From positions 1,612,001 through 1,676,000 of the forward strand of contig NZ_LT629690.1 of assembly GCF_900102185.1 (NCBI RefSeq): DNA of 64,000 nt, in the 5' to 3' direction. Shown here piece after piece: positions 49,097 through 58,018 of the stretch. The notes below the pieces were generated by a model. That model was not told the DNA's origin. It did no database searches and was given only the letters and a program-made list of their open reading frames with translations. How positions within the stretch are numbered: the first letter of the stretch is position 1; each line of letters begins with the position of its first letter. The position numbers and the translations under genes were made by a program. Source of the DNA: Terriglobus roseus. Its GTDB lineage: Bacteria; Acidobacteriota; Terriglobia; Terriglobales; Acidobacteriaceae.

Positions 49097-50371
49097 TCAG
49101 GCGGAAGCCAGTGCGCGGGGATGAGCCTCAAGAGGCTGCACCTCGTGTACTGGCTTTGCTTCTTTGACCAACAGCCAGTAGCCGGCCGCGAAGGTGAGCA
49201 GGATCAACGGGCCGTCTAGGGCTTTGCGGATGAGCCAACTGTAGATGGCGAATGCGTTCAGGACTACGAATGCGAGGACCTTCAGGCTGTAAATGAGCCC
49301 GGGGCGAGTCGTGCTTCGTGCGACGCGCCAACCGATGATTGCTAAAGGAAGTGTGACGGCTGCAGCGTCGTATTCCATGATGCGCGGATTCAAGAGCAAT
49401 ACACCGACGAGAAGCACGGGACCCCATTGCTGAAGCGTGATGCGTCCACGATCGTAGAGGCGCGCACCGTAGAAAAGTGCTGCGAAGACGGGTGCTGCGT
49501 AGGCTGCGAAGAAGAAGTAGCAACCGGGAGCATAAGGGATGCCGCGCTTATAGAGGAAGCTGCTGAAGAGGCCGGCGGGGCTGCAACCGAAGTCGTGATT
49601 GAAGCTGAACTGGAGTTCTACTGCCTCAAGATAATGGCGGAAGAGCGATGGCATGAATACGGGTTGCAACGCATACAGGCCGACTCCTGCGGTGATGACG
49701 CCGAGGGTAGGCAGCCAGTTCTTCTTGCTGGAGAGCGGCGCGATCAGGATCAGTGAGAGCATGGGCGCTTTCACGCAGGTGGCGAAGAGAATCACTGCGT
49801 AAAAGGGAATCCATTGGCTGCGTCGCCAACCGAGCAGGGCCGTGGCGAAGATGGCTCCGTAGAGGATGTAGGCGATATTGCCGCTGAGGATGACACCGTT
49901 GGCGAGCAGCCCCGGGAAGAAGAGGGCAATGCCAGCGAGGTACAGCACGCAGGGTATTTCTGTTGTTTCTGCGAAGGTGACGCACACTGCAACAGCGCCA
50001 AGTGCACCCGCGAAATAGACCAGCCAGTACAGGATGATGAGGAACGTGCGCGGCAGGTGGCCAAGGGCCTTCAGCAGTGGGAGGGTGATGGGTGCGTAGA
50101 CGTAGCTGTATGGCGGCGTCTGGTCGTTGGCAAGCTGTCCGTTTGCTGCGAGTTGCTGATGGTGTTGCTTCTGGATGTCTGTTGCGTCCTGGTACGGGTC
50201 ATGGCCACGATCCATGCTGATGAGCGCGTGGTTGTAAACCTGCATGTCCCAGGCTGTGTCGTCGACCGAGGCCCAAATGGGCAGAGCAATTGCAGCAGCG
50301 AGCCACAGGATGCGGACGCCGAGGGGGATTCGTTTCCAGAGACTCCAGAAGCGTCGTGCGAAAAGACTCAA
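49097..50371 (-). CDS. GT87-like polytopic membrane glycosyltransferase
   Basis: 424 residues with about ten membrane helices (for example ILWLAAAIALPIWASV, FLIILYWLVYFAGALGAVAV). The first periplasmic loop contains the acidic motif DMQVYNHALISMDRGHDPYQ, as in GT87/PimE-like and DUF2029 enzymes that take sugar from polyprenyl phosphate. It overlaps the preceding gene by four bases (ATGA) and thus is coupled to a polyprenol glycosyltransferase. The acceptor is unknown. Confidence 0.8.
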   Translation of the reverse strand: MSLFARRFWSLWKRIPLGVRILWLAAAIALPIWASVDDTAWDMQVYNHALISMDRGHDPYQDATDIQKQHHQQLAANGQLANDQTPPYSYVYAPITLPLLKALGHLPRTFLIILYWLVYFAGALGAVAVCVTFAETTEIPCVLYLAGIALFFPGLLANGVILSGNIAYILYGAIFATALLGWRRSQWIPFYAVILFATCVKAPMLSLILIAPLSSKKNWLPTLGVITAGVGLYALQPVFMPSLFRHYLEAVELQFSFNHDFGCSPAGLFSSFLYKRGIPYAPGCYFFFAAYAAPVFAALFYGARLYDRGRITLQQWGPVLLVGVLLLNPRIMEYDAAAVTLPLAIIGWRVARSTTRPGLIYSLKVLAFVVLNAFAIYSWLIRKALDGPLILLTFAAGYWLLVKEAKPVHEVQPLEAHPRALASA

Positions 50372-51531
50372 TGCGTGACCTCAATGTTGCCTGCGATGGC
50401 AGGATCATAGGCTGGCCGCGCATCTGCAGAGTGGCGACGGACAGGCCATGTTACGAAGCTGCTCACCGATAGATTCCAGACAGACGCGATCATGATGCCT
50501 GCAAAGCCTGCCACCAACCACTCAACGCCGGACTGCCAAAGGGCGCGGGTAAAGATGAAGTTGGCCCATGCGCCAAACGAACATGTGACTGCGAATCGCA
50601 TGATTCCCGGCAGAAGATGTTTGCCCTTCAAACGTCGGTCGCGGAAGGTGATCCGGTTGTTCAGAAGGAAGTTTTCAGACATCGCCAGGAAGGTGGCGAT
50701 GATCTGTGCGGTGAGGAAGTGAACATGCCTCGCGTCCACCAGATAAAGCAGCGTGAGCAGGTGAAGAATAAGCCCGATGCAGCCGACCAGCATGAACAGT
50801 GTGAGATGCACGGGGATGACGTCGCCCAGCATCTTGTTCAGCACGAGGAAGAGATACTCGATGGCCACCGCTGCATCTAGCTTGCTTTCGCCATGAGTGC
50901 GAGCGCGGAAGGTGTAACCGACTTCTGTGAGGCTGACCGGGCGGCGTGCGGAACTGAGCATGTCGACCAGGATTTTGAAGCCTTCGCCGCGGACGTCGCG
51001 CACCACTTCCATGAGGAAATTCCGACGGATGAGGAAGAAGCCGCTCATGGGATCAGAGAGTTTGCAGCGGCATATCGTCTGGCTAAGGCGTTGTCCCGCG
51101 CGGCTGAGAAGAATGCGCGTCTTGCAGAACTCGCCCATGCTGCCGCCATCAGAATTGCGGGTGCCGACCACGACATCGTGCGAGCCCTGTTGCAGGCATT
51201 GGACCATGCGCGGAAGAATGCTGGAGTCGTGCTGGAGGTCGGCGTCCATGACGGCGAGCAGCGGCGCCTGTGAGGACAACATGCCTTCCATGCAGGCAGA
51301 GGAGAGTCCACGGCGACCGATGCGGTGAATGAGTCGAACACGAGGGTTCGTTTTTGCGTGGGCGGAGACAACGTCTGCGGTGCCGTCGACGGAGTCGTCG
51401 TCTACGAAGACGACCTCCCAGTTCCAGCCTTCAAGGGACGCAGATAGCTCCCGGATCAGGAGAGGGACGTTCTCCCGCTCGTTAAAGGTTGGTACTACGA
51501 CACAGAGTTCAGGTGTCAAAAACGCCTCCAC
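50368..51531 (-). CDS. Polyprenol monophosphate glycosyltransferase fused to a GtrA domain
   Basis: 387 residues. The first 230 form a DPM1-like GT2 domain (VVPTFNERENVPLL, VVFVDDDSVDGTADV, AVMDADLQHD). A C-terminal GtrA-like four-helix domain follows (MLVGCIGLILHLLTLLYLVD, then ENFLLNNRITFRDRRLKG). GtrA domains help flip or position undecaprenyl-P sugar, so synthesis and flipping may sit in one chain. The start GTG 51531 could instead be TTG 51519, with GGAGG just upstream of that. The downstream gene is a GT87-like enzyme, a probable user of the lipid-linked sugar. Confidence 0.88.
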   Translation of the reverse strand: MEAFLTPELCVVVPTFNERENVPLLIRELSASLEGWNWEVVFVDDDSVDGTADVVSAHAKTNPRVRLIHRIGRRGLSSACMEGMLSSQAPLLAVMDADLQHDSSILPRMVQCLQQGSHDVVVGTRNSDGGSMGEFCKTRILLSRAGQRLSQTICRCKLSDPMSGFFLIRRNFLMEVVRDVRGEGFKILVDMLSSARRPVSLTEVGYTFRARTHGESKLDAAVAIEYLFLVLNKMLGDVIPVHLTLFMLVGCIGLILHLLTLLYLVDARHVHFLTAQIIATFLAMSENFLLNNRITFRDRRLKGKHLLPGIMRFAVTCSFGAWANFIFTRALWQSGVEWLVAGFAGIMIASVWNLSVSSFVTWPVRRHSADARPAYDPAIAGNIEVTH

Positions 51532-51669
51532 CGGATACAGCCCCCGTGTGCCAGCAAAAGCTGGATTCGGGCTGCTGTCTAAGGGAGACGTGAGTGGAAG
51601 GAATTGGATTACACCCCAGGCCGGGAGGAATCTTCCCGAGCCTGGGTAATTTGTTCCGAAATGGCTGGA

Positions 51670-52545
51670 TTAGCGGAGAAAAACGCTCAGTTCGTTCGCG
51701 GCAGCTCGCAGATAGGGCAGGAACTTAGCCTGCATCTCCATCATGGGCATGCGCGGGGCATGACCACTGAGGTTGATGGTTGCAATGACTTTGCCGCTTG
51801 GTGCGTAGACCGGTACGGCCATAGAGCGGAGGCCGACTTCGTATTCCTGGTCGCAGACTGCGTAGCCGTTGCGGCGAACGTTGCGCAGGAGCATGCGGAG
51901 TTTTTCGACCGTGTTCACCGTACGAGGTGTGAACGGCTTCAGGACCACGCGGGACAGGTAACGCTCCACTTCGTCTGGCGGCTGCGACGCGATGAGGACT
52001 CGGCCCATGCTGGTGCAGTAGGCGGGCAGGCGGCTGCCGATGTGAAGATCGACGCTCATGAGCCGCTGCACCTGTGTGCGAGCGATGTACACGATCTCAT
52101 CACCGTCGAGCGTTGCAACGGAGAAGCTTTCGTTCAGCTTTTCACTCATGCGTTCGAGGATGGGCTGCGCGGCAGAAGAGAGCGTGTTGCTGACGGTGTA
52201 GGTGTGGCTGAGCGACAGCATCTTTGGGCGCAGGGAATAACGCTGGCCGTCTTCAGAACCTACGTAGCCGAGTTTGTTGAGCGTGTAGAGACAGCGACGA
52301 ACAGCGGCACGGCTGAGGCCGGTTTTGTTCGCAAGCTGAGAGATGGTCATCTGCGGCATTTGCTGTGTGAATGTCTCCAGCACTGTCAGACCACGAGCCA
52401 ACGATGTCATGAAGTTGGCATCGCCCTGGTAGATCTCAAGAGCCTTTGCGGGAGAGACCTTTACAGGGGCCGCGGGAACGGCAGGAGTGCTGGGGAGGAC
52501 GGCAGGCGAGTCAAGGACAGCAGAGTCAGACACTAGGCACCTCAT
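51670..52545 (-). CDS. IclR family transcriptional regulator
   Basis: 291 residues. After an Ala/Pro/Val-rich tail of about 40 residues, the winged HTH is QMTISQLANKTGLSRAAVRR followed by CLYTLNKLGYVG, then the IclR effector domain (AYCTSMGRVLIASQ, YAVCDQEYEVGLRSMAVPVY). It is closest to the PcaR/PobR branch that controls aromatic catabolism, but no such genes are adjacent. It is divergent from the G6P isomerase gene, which it might control; this is inference only. Confidence 0.88.
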   Translation of the reverse strand: MRCLVSDSAVLDSPAVLPSTPAVPAAPVKVSPAKALEIYQGDANFMTSLARGLTVLETFTQQMPQMTISQLANKTGLSRAAVRRCLYTLNKLGYVGSEDGQRYSLRPKMLSLSHTYTVSNTLSSAAQPILERMSEKLNESFSVATLDGDEIVYIARTQVQRLMSVDLHIGSRLPAYCTSMGRVLIASQPPDEVERYLSRVVLKPFTPRTVNTVEKLRMLLRNVRRNGYAVCDQEYEVGLRSMAVPVYAPSGKVIATINLSGHAPRMPMMEMQAKFLPYLRAAANELSVFLR

Positions 52546-52679
52546 GCAGTAAGCGTTCGAATAACGCGCAGACGAACGATAAACGCACTTTCAGTGTAAC
52601 GCCGCTGCGGATTCACTGCAATTCTTCGCACCTGTTCACTGTCAGAAAACATCGACACGTTAGAGAGATAGAACCGCTC

Positions 52680-52685
52680 TAGAAT
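52680..52685 (+). promoter_or_regulatory. Putative -10 box of pgi (TAGAAT)
   Basis: TAGAAT nine bases before ATG 52695, in GAACCGCTCTAGAATGGA (52671-52688), nearly identical to the string before thiG. GGAGA (52686-52690) could also serve as a ribosome-binding site. Confidence 0.45.
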
Positions 52686-52694
52686 GGAGACACT

Positions 52695-54428
52695 ATGAGC
52701 TCGCTCGAACTTCAGGTTTCGCTTCCTTCCGCGCTGCAAAGCACCGTTGCTTCTACCGCTGCCGATTGGCAGAGTGGCAACAAACTGGGCCGTCTTTTTG
52801 CAAAGGACGCTTCGCTGTGGACCAGCGGACAGGGCTCTGATGATGAGTCGATCTGGCTGGGCTGGCTGGATATTGTGGAGCGCCAGTTGGGCGATCTGCA
52901 GTCGTTTGCTGCGCTTCGGGATGATGTGAAGGCTGCTGGCTTTGAGCATGCGCTGCTGCTGGGCATGGGCGGATCGTCGCTTTGCCCGGAAGTTCTGTCG
53001 CTGACCTATGGCCATCAGGCTGGCTTCCCGAAGTTGCACATTGTTGATTCGACCGATCCGGCGCAGGTTGCAGCCGCGCGTGCCGCCGTAAACCTAAAGA
53101 AGACGGTTTGCATCGTGGCTTCGAAGTCGGGTTCGACGCTGGAGCCGAACATTCTGAAGGATTACTTCTTCAGCGAGATGCAGAAGGAAGTGGGCGCTGC
53201 CGAGGCGGGCAAGCACTTCATCGCGATCACCGATCCGGGCAGCAAGATGGAAGCAGTCGCGAAGGCTGACGGTTTCCGTCACATCTTCTACGGCGATAAG
53301 ACTATTGGCGGTCGCTTCTCGGCGCTGTCGAACTTTGGCATTGTGCCGGCCGCTGTGGCTGGTTTGGATGTGCCGAAGTTTCTACAGGAAGCCAAGCGTG
53401 GCGTGGATGCGGCACACACCGCAGAGATCACGAAGAACCCCGGTGTTCTGCTGGGTATCATCCTGGGCGATGCGCACAATGCAGGCCGCGACAAGCTGAC
53501 GTTCTTCACGTCGCCGGAGATTTTTGACCTGGGTGCGTGGCTGGAGCAGTTGATTGCTGAATCGACCGGCAAGCTGGGCAAGGGCATTACGCCGGTTGAT
53601 CGCGAGACGATTGGTGCGCCGAGCGTTTACGGCAACGATCGCGTGTTTGCATATATTCGCCTCAGCACCGCAGACAACACAGCTCTTGATGCGAAGGTGG
53701 ATGCGTTAGCGGCTGCTGGTCATCCTGTTGTTCGTTTCACGATTGACGATGTGTATGAGCTGCCTGCGATCTTCTACATCTGGGAGATTGGTGTGGCTGT
53801 TGCCGGTTCGGTGATGGGCATTAACACCTTCAACCAGCCGGACGTGGAAGCTGCGAAGATCGAAACGCGTAAGCTGACCGACGAGTACGCTGCAACGGGC
53901 AAGCTGGCTGAGCATGAGCCGATTTTGGATGTGGACGGCATCAAGCTGTTTGCGGATGAGAAGTATGCGCTGACGCTTTCGACCACTGCTTCCGGCAAGA
54001 CGCTGACCGACTACCTGAAGGCGCATCTGGCGCAGATTAAGCAGCACGATTACTTTGCGACGCTCGCCTACATCGAGATGACGCAGGAGCATGAGGACCT
54101 GATCCAGAGCTTCCGCATGAAGGTGCGTGACGACAAGACGGTGGCTACGTGCCTCGGCTTTGGACCGCGCTTCCTGCACTCGACTGGTCAGGACTACAAG
54201 GGCGGACCGAACACGGGTGTGTTCCTGCAGATCACTGCCGATCATGCAGTGGACCTGGCGATTCCGAATGCGAAGTACACGTTCGGTGTTGTGATTGATG
54301 CGCAGGCCGCGGGCGATCTGGCTGTGCTGCAGCAGCGCGGACGTCGCGCTCTGCGTGTGCATTTGGGTGCCGATGTGTCGAAGGGATTGGATCAGCTTGG
54401 CCTGGCGATCACGGAAGCTCTCGCGTAA
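52695..54428 (+). CDS. pgi: Glucose-6-phosphate isomerase, long type
   Basis: 577 residues. The sugar-isomerase core shows LLGMGGSSLCPEVLSL, VASKSGSTLEPN and GRFSALSNFGIVPAAVAGLD. The C-terminal part (YFATLAYIEM, LHSTGQDYKGGPNTGVFLQI) matches the isomerase half of the transaldolase-isomerase fusion proteins known from cyanobacteria and Acidobacteriota, but here the transaldolase half is absent. It interconverts glucose-6-P and fructose-6-P in the cytoplasm. A very strong terminator follows. Confidence 0.9.
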   Translation: MSSLELQVSLPSALQSTVASTAADWQSGNKLGRLFAKDASLWTSGQGSDDESIWLGWLDIVERQLGDLQSFAALRDDVKAAGFEHALLLGMGGSSLCPEVLSLTYGHQAGFPKLHIVDSTDPAQVAAARAAVNLKKTVCIVASKSGSTLEPNILKDYFFSEMQKEVGAAEAGKHFIAITDPGSKMEAVAKADGFRHIFYGDKTIGGRFSALSNFGIVPAAVAGLDVPKFLQEAKRGVDAAHTAEITKNPGVLLGIILGDAHNAGRDKLTFFTSPEIFDLGAWLEQLIAESTGKLGKGITPVDRETIGAPSVYGNDRVFAYIRLSTADNTALDAKVDALAAAGHPVVRFTIDDVYELPAIFYIWEIGVAVAGSVMGINTFNQPDVEAAKIETRKLTDEYAATGKLAEHEPILDVDGIKLFADEKYALTLSTTASGKTLTDYLKAHLAQIKQHDYFATLAYIEMTQEHEDLIQSFRMKVRDDKTVATCLGFGPRFLHSTGQDYKGGPNTGVFLQITADHAVDLAIPNAKYTFGVVIDAQAAGDLAVLQQRGRRALRVHLGADVSKGLDQLGLAITEALA

Positions 54429-54445
54429 TTCACTTTCAGAACAAC

Positions 54446-54484
54446 AAGAGCCGGATGCTTTTACGAAAGCATCCGGCTCTTTTA
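54446..54484. terminator. Bidirectional terminator after pgi
   Basis: AAGAGCCGGATGCTTT (54446-54461) and AAAGCATCCGGCTCTT (54466-54481), a perfect 16-bp stem with a TACG loop, then TTT. It serves pgi and probably the convergent peroxiredoxin-like gene. Confidence 0.92.
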
Positions 54485-54508
54485 TTTGGTAATGATGAAG
54501 TGCTGTTG

Positions 54509-55177
54509 TTAGATCGCGGCGAGCACTTCTTCCGGTTCGGGGCGAACGCGGAAGTCAGCGTGGGCTTGAGCGAATCGAATTGTTCCGTCTTGACCGATGA
54601 CGAAGGTGGCGGGTAGCGGCAGCTTCCATACGCTGTCATCCGGCGCGGCCATGATGTTTTTGCCGCTATTGATGAACGGGATGTTCACCAGGATGGAGCG
54701 ATAGTAGCGCTGTAGCGTCATCGATACGGCATAGGCAATGCCGAACTGTTCTGCGAGCACGCTGTTTGCATCCTGCAGCAGAGGGTAGGGAATGTCGTGC
54801 TGCTGGACGGTGAAGTCGCTTTGACGAAGTGTCTGCGGTGAGATGCCAACGAGCAGAGCGCCACGTTCGCGTACCTGGGGATAGAGGTCGCGCCAGACTT
54901 CGAGCTCGGTAATGCAGTAAGGATCCCAGCGGCCGCGGAAGAAGTTGACGATGACCGGCCCGAGCGCAAGCAGATCAGAGGATCGAACGATCTTGCTGCT
55001 GACGGCGTCTGTTAGCGCGAAGGATGGAGCCTGTGACCCCACGGGCAGGACGCGGTCTTCAATGCCGGTGCTGAAAAGTTCGGCAATGGCCTGCTCGCTG
55101 ATGGCAAGCCGTTCAGGCTGCACCAGCTTTCGCGTGTTCTGTGTAATTTCATCGAGCTTGTCCTGCAAAGCGGCCAT
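54509..55177 (-). CDS. Peroxiredoxin-like protein lacking the first active-site Cys
   Basis: 222 residues, AhpC/TSA-like thioredoxin fold. The active-site stretch reads FFRGRWDPYCITELEVW, where many relatives have WCPYC; the first Cys is Asp here, so only one Cys remains. The motif TLRQSDFTVQQHDIPYPLL and the C-terminal PLPATFVIGQDGTIRFAQAH are typical of the peroxiredoxin-like subgroup. The protein may still be a one-Cys enzyme, a binding protein or a chaperone. It has an N-terminal coiled region. It is divergent, 49 bases, from the HD gene. Confidence 0.82.
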   Translation of the reverse strand: MAALQDKLDEITQNTRKLVQPERLAISEQAIAELFSTGIEDRVLPVGSQAPSFALTDAVSSKIVRSSDLLALGPVIVNFFRGRWDPYCITELEVWRDLYPQVRERGALLVGISPQTLRQSDFTVQQHDIPYPLLQDANSVLAEQFGIAYAVSMTLQRYYRSILVNIPFINSGKNIMAAPDDSVWKLPLPATFVIGQDGTIRFAQAHADFRVRPEPEEVLAAI

Positions 55178-55226
55178 AACTCATTGTCTGATGTTTCTGT
55201 GTTTTGCTTCAACTAAGCTGGAGATT

Positions 55227-55805
55227 ATGCAGCAGGCGATTGAGTTCATTCTGGAAGTAGAAAAGCTGAAGACGGTAACGCGGAAGGTAAAGCCGCTGGG
55301 GCTGGAGCGATATGAAAACTCCGCGGAACATAGCTGGCAGCTTTGCCTGTTTGCCTATTCGCTGGAGAGCTATGCAGCAGAGCCGGTGAATATGAACCAT
55401 GTGATCCGCATGCTTCTGGTGCATGACATTGGGGAGATTGATACTGGTGACACGATGGCGTTTGTGGAAGGCGGATGGGTGGAGCGCAAGCGCGATGAAC
55501 TGGCTGCGGTGCGACGCATCTTTGGCATTTTGCCTGCGGATAAGGCTGCGGAGTTGGAATCGCTATGGCAGGAGTTTGAAGCAGGAGAGACGGCAGAGGC
55601 ACGGTTTGCGAATGCGATCGATCGCGCGATGCCCGCGTTGTTGAACCTGAACAACAATGGCCAGAGCTGGAAGGAAAACGGCATTAGCTATGACCGTGTG
55701 GTGAAGCGTATTCGGGGACAGATTGAGGAAGGATGCCCGGCACTTTGGCAATACATGGAGCCGCGTCTTGCCGAAGCGAAAGAACGCGGCTTCTTCGGAG
55801 CGTAG
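55227..55805 (+). CDS. HD domain phosphohydrolase (YfbR/HDDC2-like)
   Basis: 192 residues from ATG 55227. Metal ligands are in NSAEHSWQL and VHDIGEIDTGD, plus a distal Asp in NAIDRAMPALL. The group includes 5'-nucleotidases acting on dNMPs and human HDDC2. The open frame upstream to 54945 lies over the divergent gene and is not used. Convergent with the next gene with no spacer. Confidence 0.87.
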   Translation: MQQAIEFILEVEKLKTVTRKVKPLGLERYENSAEHSWQLCLFAYSLESYAAEPVNMNHVIRMLLVHDIGEIDTGDTMAFVEGGWVERKRDELAAVRRIFGILPADKAAELESLWQEFEAGETAEARFANAIDRAMPALLNLNNNGQSWKENGISYDRVVKRIRGQIEEGCPALWQYMEPRLAEAKERGFFGA

Positions 55806-56258
55806 TTATTCTTTTGCGGCAGCTTCAAGATCGGCAATGATGAATTTCTTCATGCTCATCATGGCCTGCATCCCTTTGGGTGTCTTCACCAGATCGAAGA
55901 TATTTTCCGGGACGATCTGCCACGCCAGCCCGAACTTGTCTTCCAGCCAGCCACAGGCAACTTCCTGACCACCGTCGGCCGTTAATTTGTTCCAGTAATA
56001 GTCAATCTCTTCCTGGTCCTTGCACATGACCACGAAGGAGATGGCTTTGGTGAAACGAAATTCGGTGTCGCTGTTGAGGGCGGTGAAGGAGAGGTCTTCC
56101 AGTCGGAACGAGATAGTGAGAGGTTTGCCACCGGGGCCAGGGAGGCCGCCTGTCTTCTCCGCGTCAGGAAAGACAGAGATATAGAAATCAACTGCTGCTT
56201 CTGCGTTGCCGTTGAACCAGAGAAACGGTGTGATCTTGTGCGTGGTTGTAATGCCCAT
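55806..56258 (-). CDS. VOC family protein, PhnB-like
   Basis: 150 residues. FLWFNGNAEAAVDFYISVFP near the N-terminus and FGLAWQIVPENIFDLV near the C-terminus mark the PhnB/'3-demethylubiquinone methyltransferase-like' VOC subgroup. The fold usually dimerises; no true methyltransferase activity is expected. Function unknown. The stop meets the HD gene end to end. Confidence 0.88.
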   Translation of the reverse strand: MGITTTHKITPFLWFNGNAEAAVDFYISVFPDAEKTGGLPGPGGKPLTISFRLEDLSFTALNSDTEFRFTKAISFVVMCKDQEEIDYYWNKLTADGGQEVACGWLEDKFGLAWQIVPENIFDLVKTPKGMQAMMSMKKFIIADLEAAAKE

Positions 56259-56361
56259 GAACTGGTCGTCTCCTTAATGTGGACATTGTACACATTGGCA
56301 TATACGAAAGGGGACAGTGTTTCGCTGTCCCCTTTGTTTGTGGGTGTGAATTTTCGTGTGA

Positions 56362-57288
56362 CTACATTCCTGCCATGTCCATGTCATGGCACTGGGTGGT
56401 TGTCGCCTTCGCTGTTACCACGCGCTTTGCAGGCACAGGGGCTGGAGTGCGCAGGGAAGAACGCTTCTTTGTCGGTGTGGTGTTCAGCTTCGCCAGCTCT
56501 GTGGTGAGGCGTGCGAAGCCCTGTTCGCGTGCGGTCTTGTTGCCTTCGACCGTGTTGGTGGGGTCGACACCGGCGCGCATGAAGCCGTGGCCTGCGCCGT
56601 CGTAAGTGACGGGATCATACTTCTTGCCTGCAGCCTTCATTGCTTCGATGGTCGCGGGGATGGTGGCGTCGATGCGCGCGTCGTTACCACCGTAGAAGCC
56701 GAAGACGGGCGCGTTGATTGCAGCCATGTCTGCGGTTGCTGGTGGTGGGCCGTAGAAGACGAAGGCTGCGTTCAGGTCCTTGCGATGCGTGGCGAAGGCG
56801 AAGCTCTTACCGCCTCCCCAGCAGAAGCCAACCGAAGCGAGTTTGCCGTTGGCTGCGGGCAGCTTGGTAACGTAGTCGGCTGCGGCGTCGAGGTCGGCCA
56901 TCACAACTGCGTTATCCAAACCGCTGACAGCCTTGGTGACCTGATCCTGCGAGGGGAAGCTGTCCGTACCACCGCCGTTGGGACCCATACCTGTGAGAAC
57001 ATCTGGAGCGATGACGATGTAGCCTGCTCCGGCCAGGTCATCTGCCATGCTCTTGGCCCAACCGCTGAGGCCGAAGATCTCAGGGATGAGGACGATGGAG
57101 GTGGCCTTGGTCTTCACCTCGGGATAAACGACGAAGGCGTCGAGCGGCTTGCCGTTGGCCTGCAGCTTGACGTACTCGTGGTGGCGCGGGGAGGCGTCGA
57201 GGCGCTTCACAGCCCAGTCTTGTGCGTGTGCAGCGGCTGTGGTTCCAAAAAGGATGGCGGCGGCGAGGGCGAACGCGCGGAGTCTCAT
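56362..57288 (-). CDS. Exported dienelactone hydrolase family protein
   Basis: 308 residues from ATG 57288, with a signal peptide FALAAAILFGTTAAAHAQ. The triad is Cys in SVGFCWGGGKS, Asp in FYGGNDARID and His in DGAGHGFMRAG. The C-terminal 45 residues are a basic, Pro/Thr-rich tail (KKRSSLRTPAPVPAKR) ending in CHDMDMAGM, which might bind metal. It is likely periplasmic. The open frame to 57600 overlaps the next gene and is not supported. An antisense frame over it is an artefact. Confidence 0.88.
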   Translation of the reverse strand: MRLRAFALAAAILFGTTAAAHAQDWAVKRLDASPRHHEYVKLQANGKPLDAFVVYPEVKTKATSIVLIPEIFGLSGWAKSMADDLAGAGYIVIAPDVLTGMGPNGGGTDSFPSQDQVTKAVSGLDNAVVMADLDAAADYVTKLPAANGKLASVGFCWGGGKSFAFATHRKDLNAAFVFYGPPPATADMAAINAPVFGFYGGNDARIDATIPATIEAMKAAGKKYDPVTYDGAGHGFMRAGVDPTNTVEGNKTAREQGFARLTTELAKLNTTPTKKRSSLRTPAPVPAKRVVTAKATTTQCHDMDMAGM

Positions 57289-57473
57289 GCGTTGGAGTGT
57301 AGGGCGTTCGGCGTGGAATGCGCAATGGGATTTGTGGGTTGTGACAAGGCTTTGACAAGCAAAAATGGCATTCGGGATCTTGGCTTGATTCCGAATGCCG
57401 ATTGTCCGAATCGTATGACCACTTTCACCGCAAGCCCACACCGTAATTGGGATGTGGGCCACCGGCTTTGTGT

Positions 57474-57845
57474 TTAAGGCAAAGGCTTTGGACCGGATGG
57501 GGGAAACGTCGTGATGCTTACGATCTTGCCTTCGGGGGAGAGTCGGAGAGAGTCGTGGCCTTTGGCGGGAACGCTTCCATCGGCGAGAACGAGCGCCCAT
57601 GTGAAGAGAGCTACATCGTGGTGTGAGGACATGTCTTCCACGGCAAAGTGTGCTCCCGGAAACTTCTTCCGAAAGCTTTCCATGTCGTTCAGGATTGCTT
57701 CGCGGCCACCCTGGAATTCGGGCGTCAGGTATTGGATGGAATCGTCAATGATTTGAGCCAGTGCTTGTTCTCGTTCTTCGCTCGATGCCAGCTTCCAGGC
57801 TTCGGCGTAGGTCTCGTACAGATTCCAGATCTGTTGCTTTGTCAT
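57474..57845 (-). CDS. SnoaL/NTF2-like protein
   Basis: 123 residues from ATG 57845 (MTKQQIWNLYETYAEAW). The cone-shaped NTF2 fold is suggested by IIDDSIQYLTPEFQGGREAI and ALVLADGSVPAKGHDSLRLS. Members are polyketide cyclases, isomerases or binding proteins; nothing in the context says which. A second Met at the start of the open frame (57863) is less likely. Confidence 0.75.
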   Translation of the reverse strand: MTKQQIWNLYETYAEAWKLASSEEREQALAQIIDDSIQYLTPEFQGGREAILNDMESFRKKFPGAHFAVEDMSSHHDVALFTWALVLADGSVPAKGHDSLRLSPEGKIVSITTFPPSGPKPLP

Positions 57846-57966
57846 TCGCGCTCCTTGCTGCAAGCTCCCCGTTACGTGGAAAGATTCATCACGGAAGAGG
57901 CTTCAACAGGAAGAAGTGTACGAACGGTCTGCTGACAGCATTGTGTCAGTAGGCCTAAAAGGAGAA

Positions 57967-57999
57967 AGGTGACATAGGAGTTTTGATCCCATGTCACCT
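57967..57999. terminator. Terminator after ffh
   Basis: AGGTGACAT (57967-57975) and ATGTCACCT (57991-57999), a perfect 9-bp stem with T/C-rich flanks both ways. On the minus strand it follows the ffh stop by about 20 bases. Confidence 0.78.
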
Positions 58000-58018
58000 C
58001 TCTTCTTTTTGCTTATGT

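Noticed and set aside
56386-57477. 363-codon open frame antisense to the exported dienelactone-hydrolase-like gene
   Set aside because: Cys/Gly/Val-rich with no domain; the sense gene has signal peptide and full catalytic triad.
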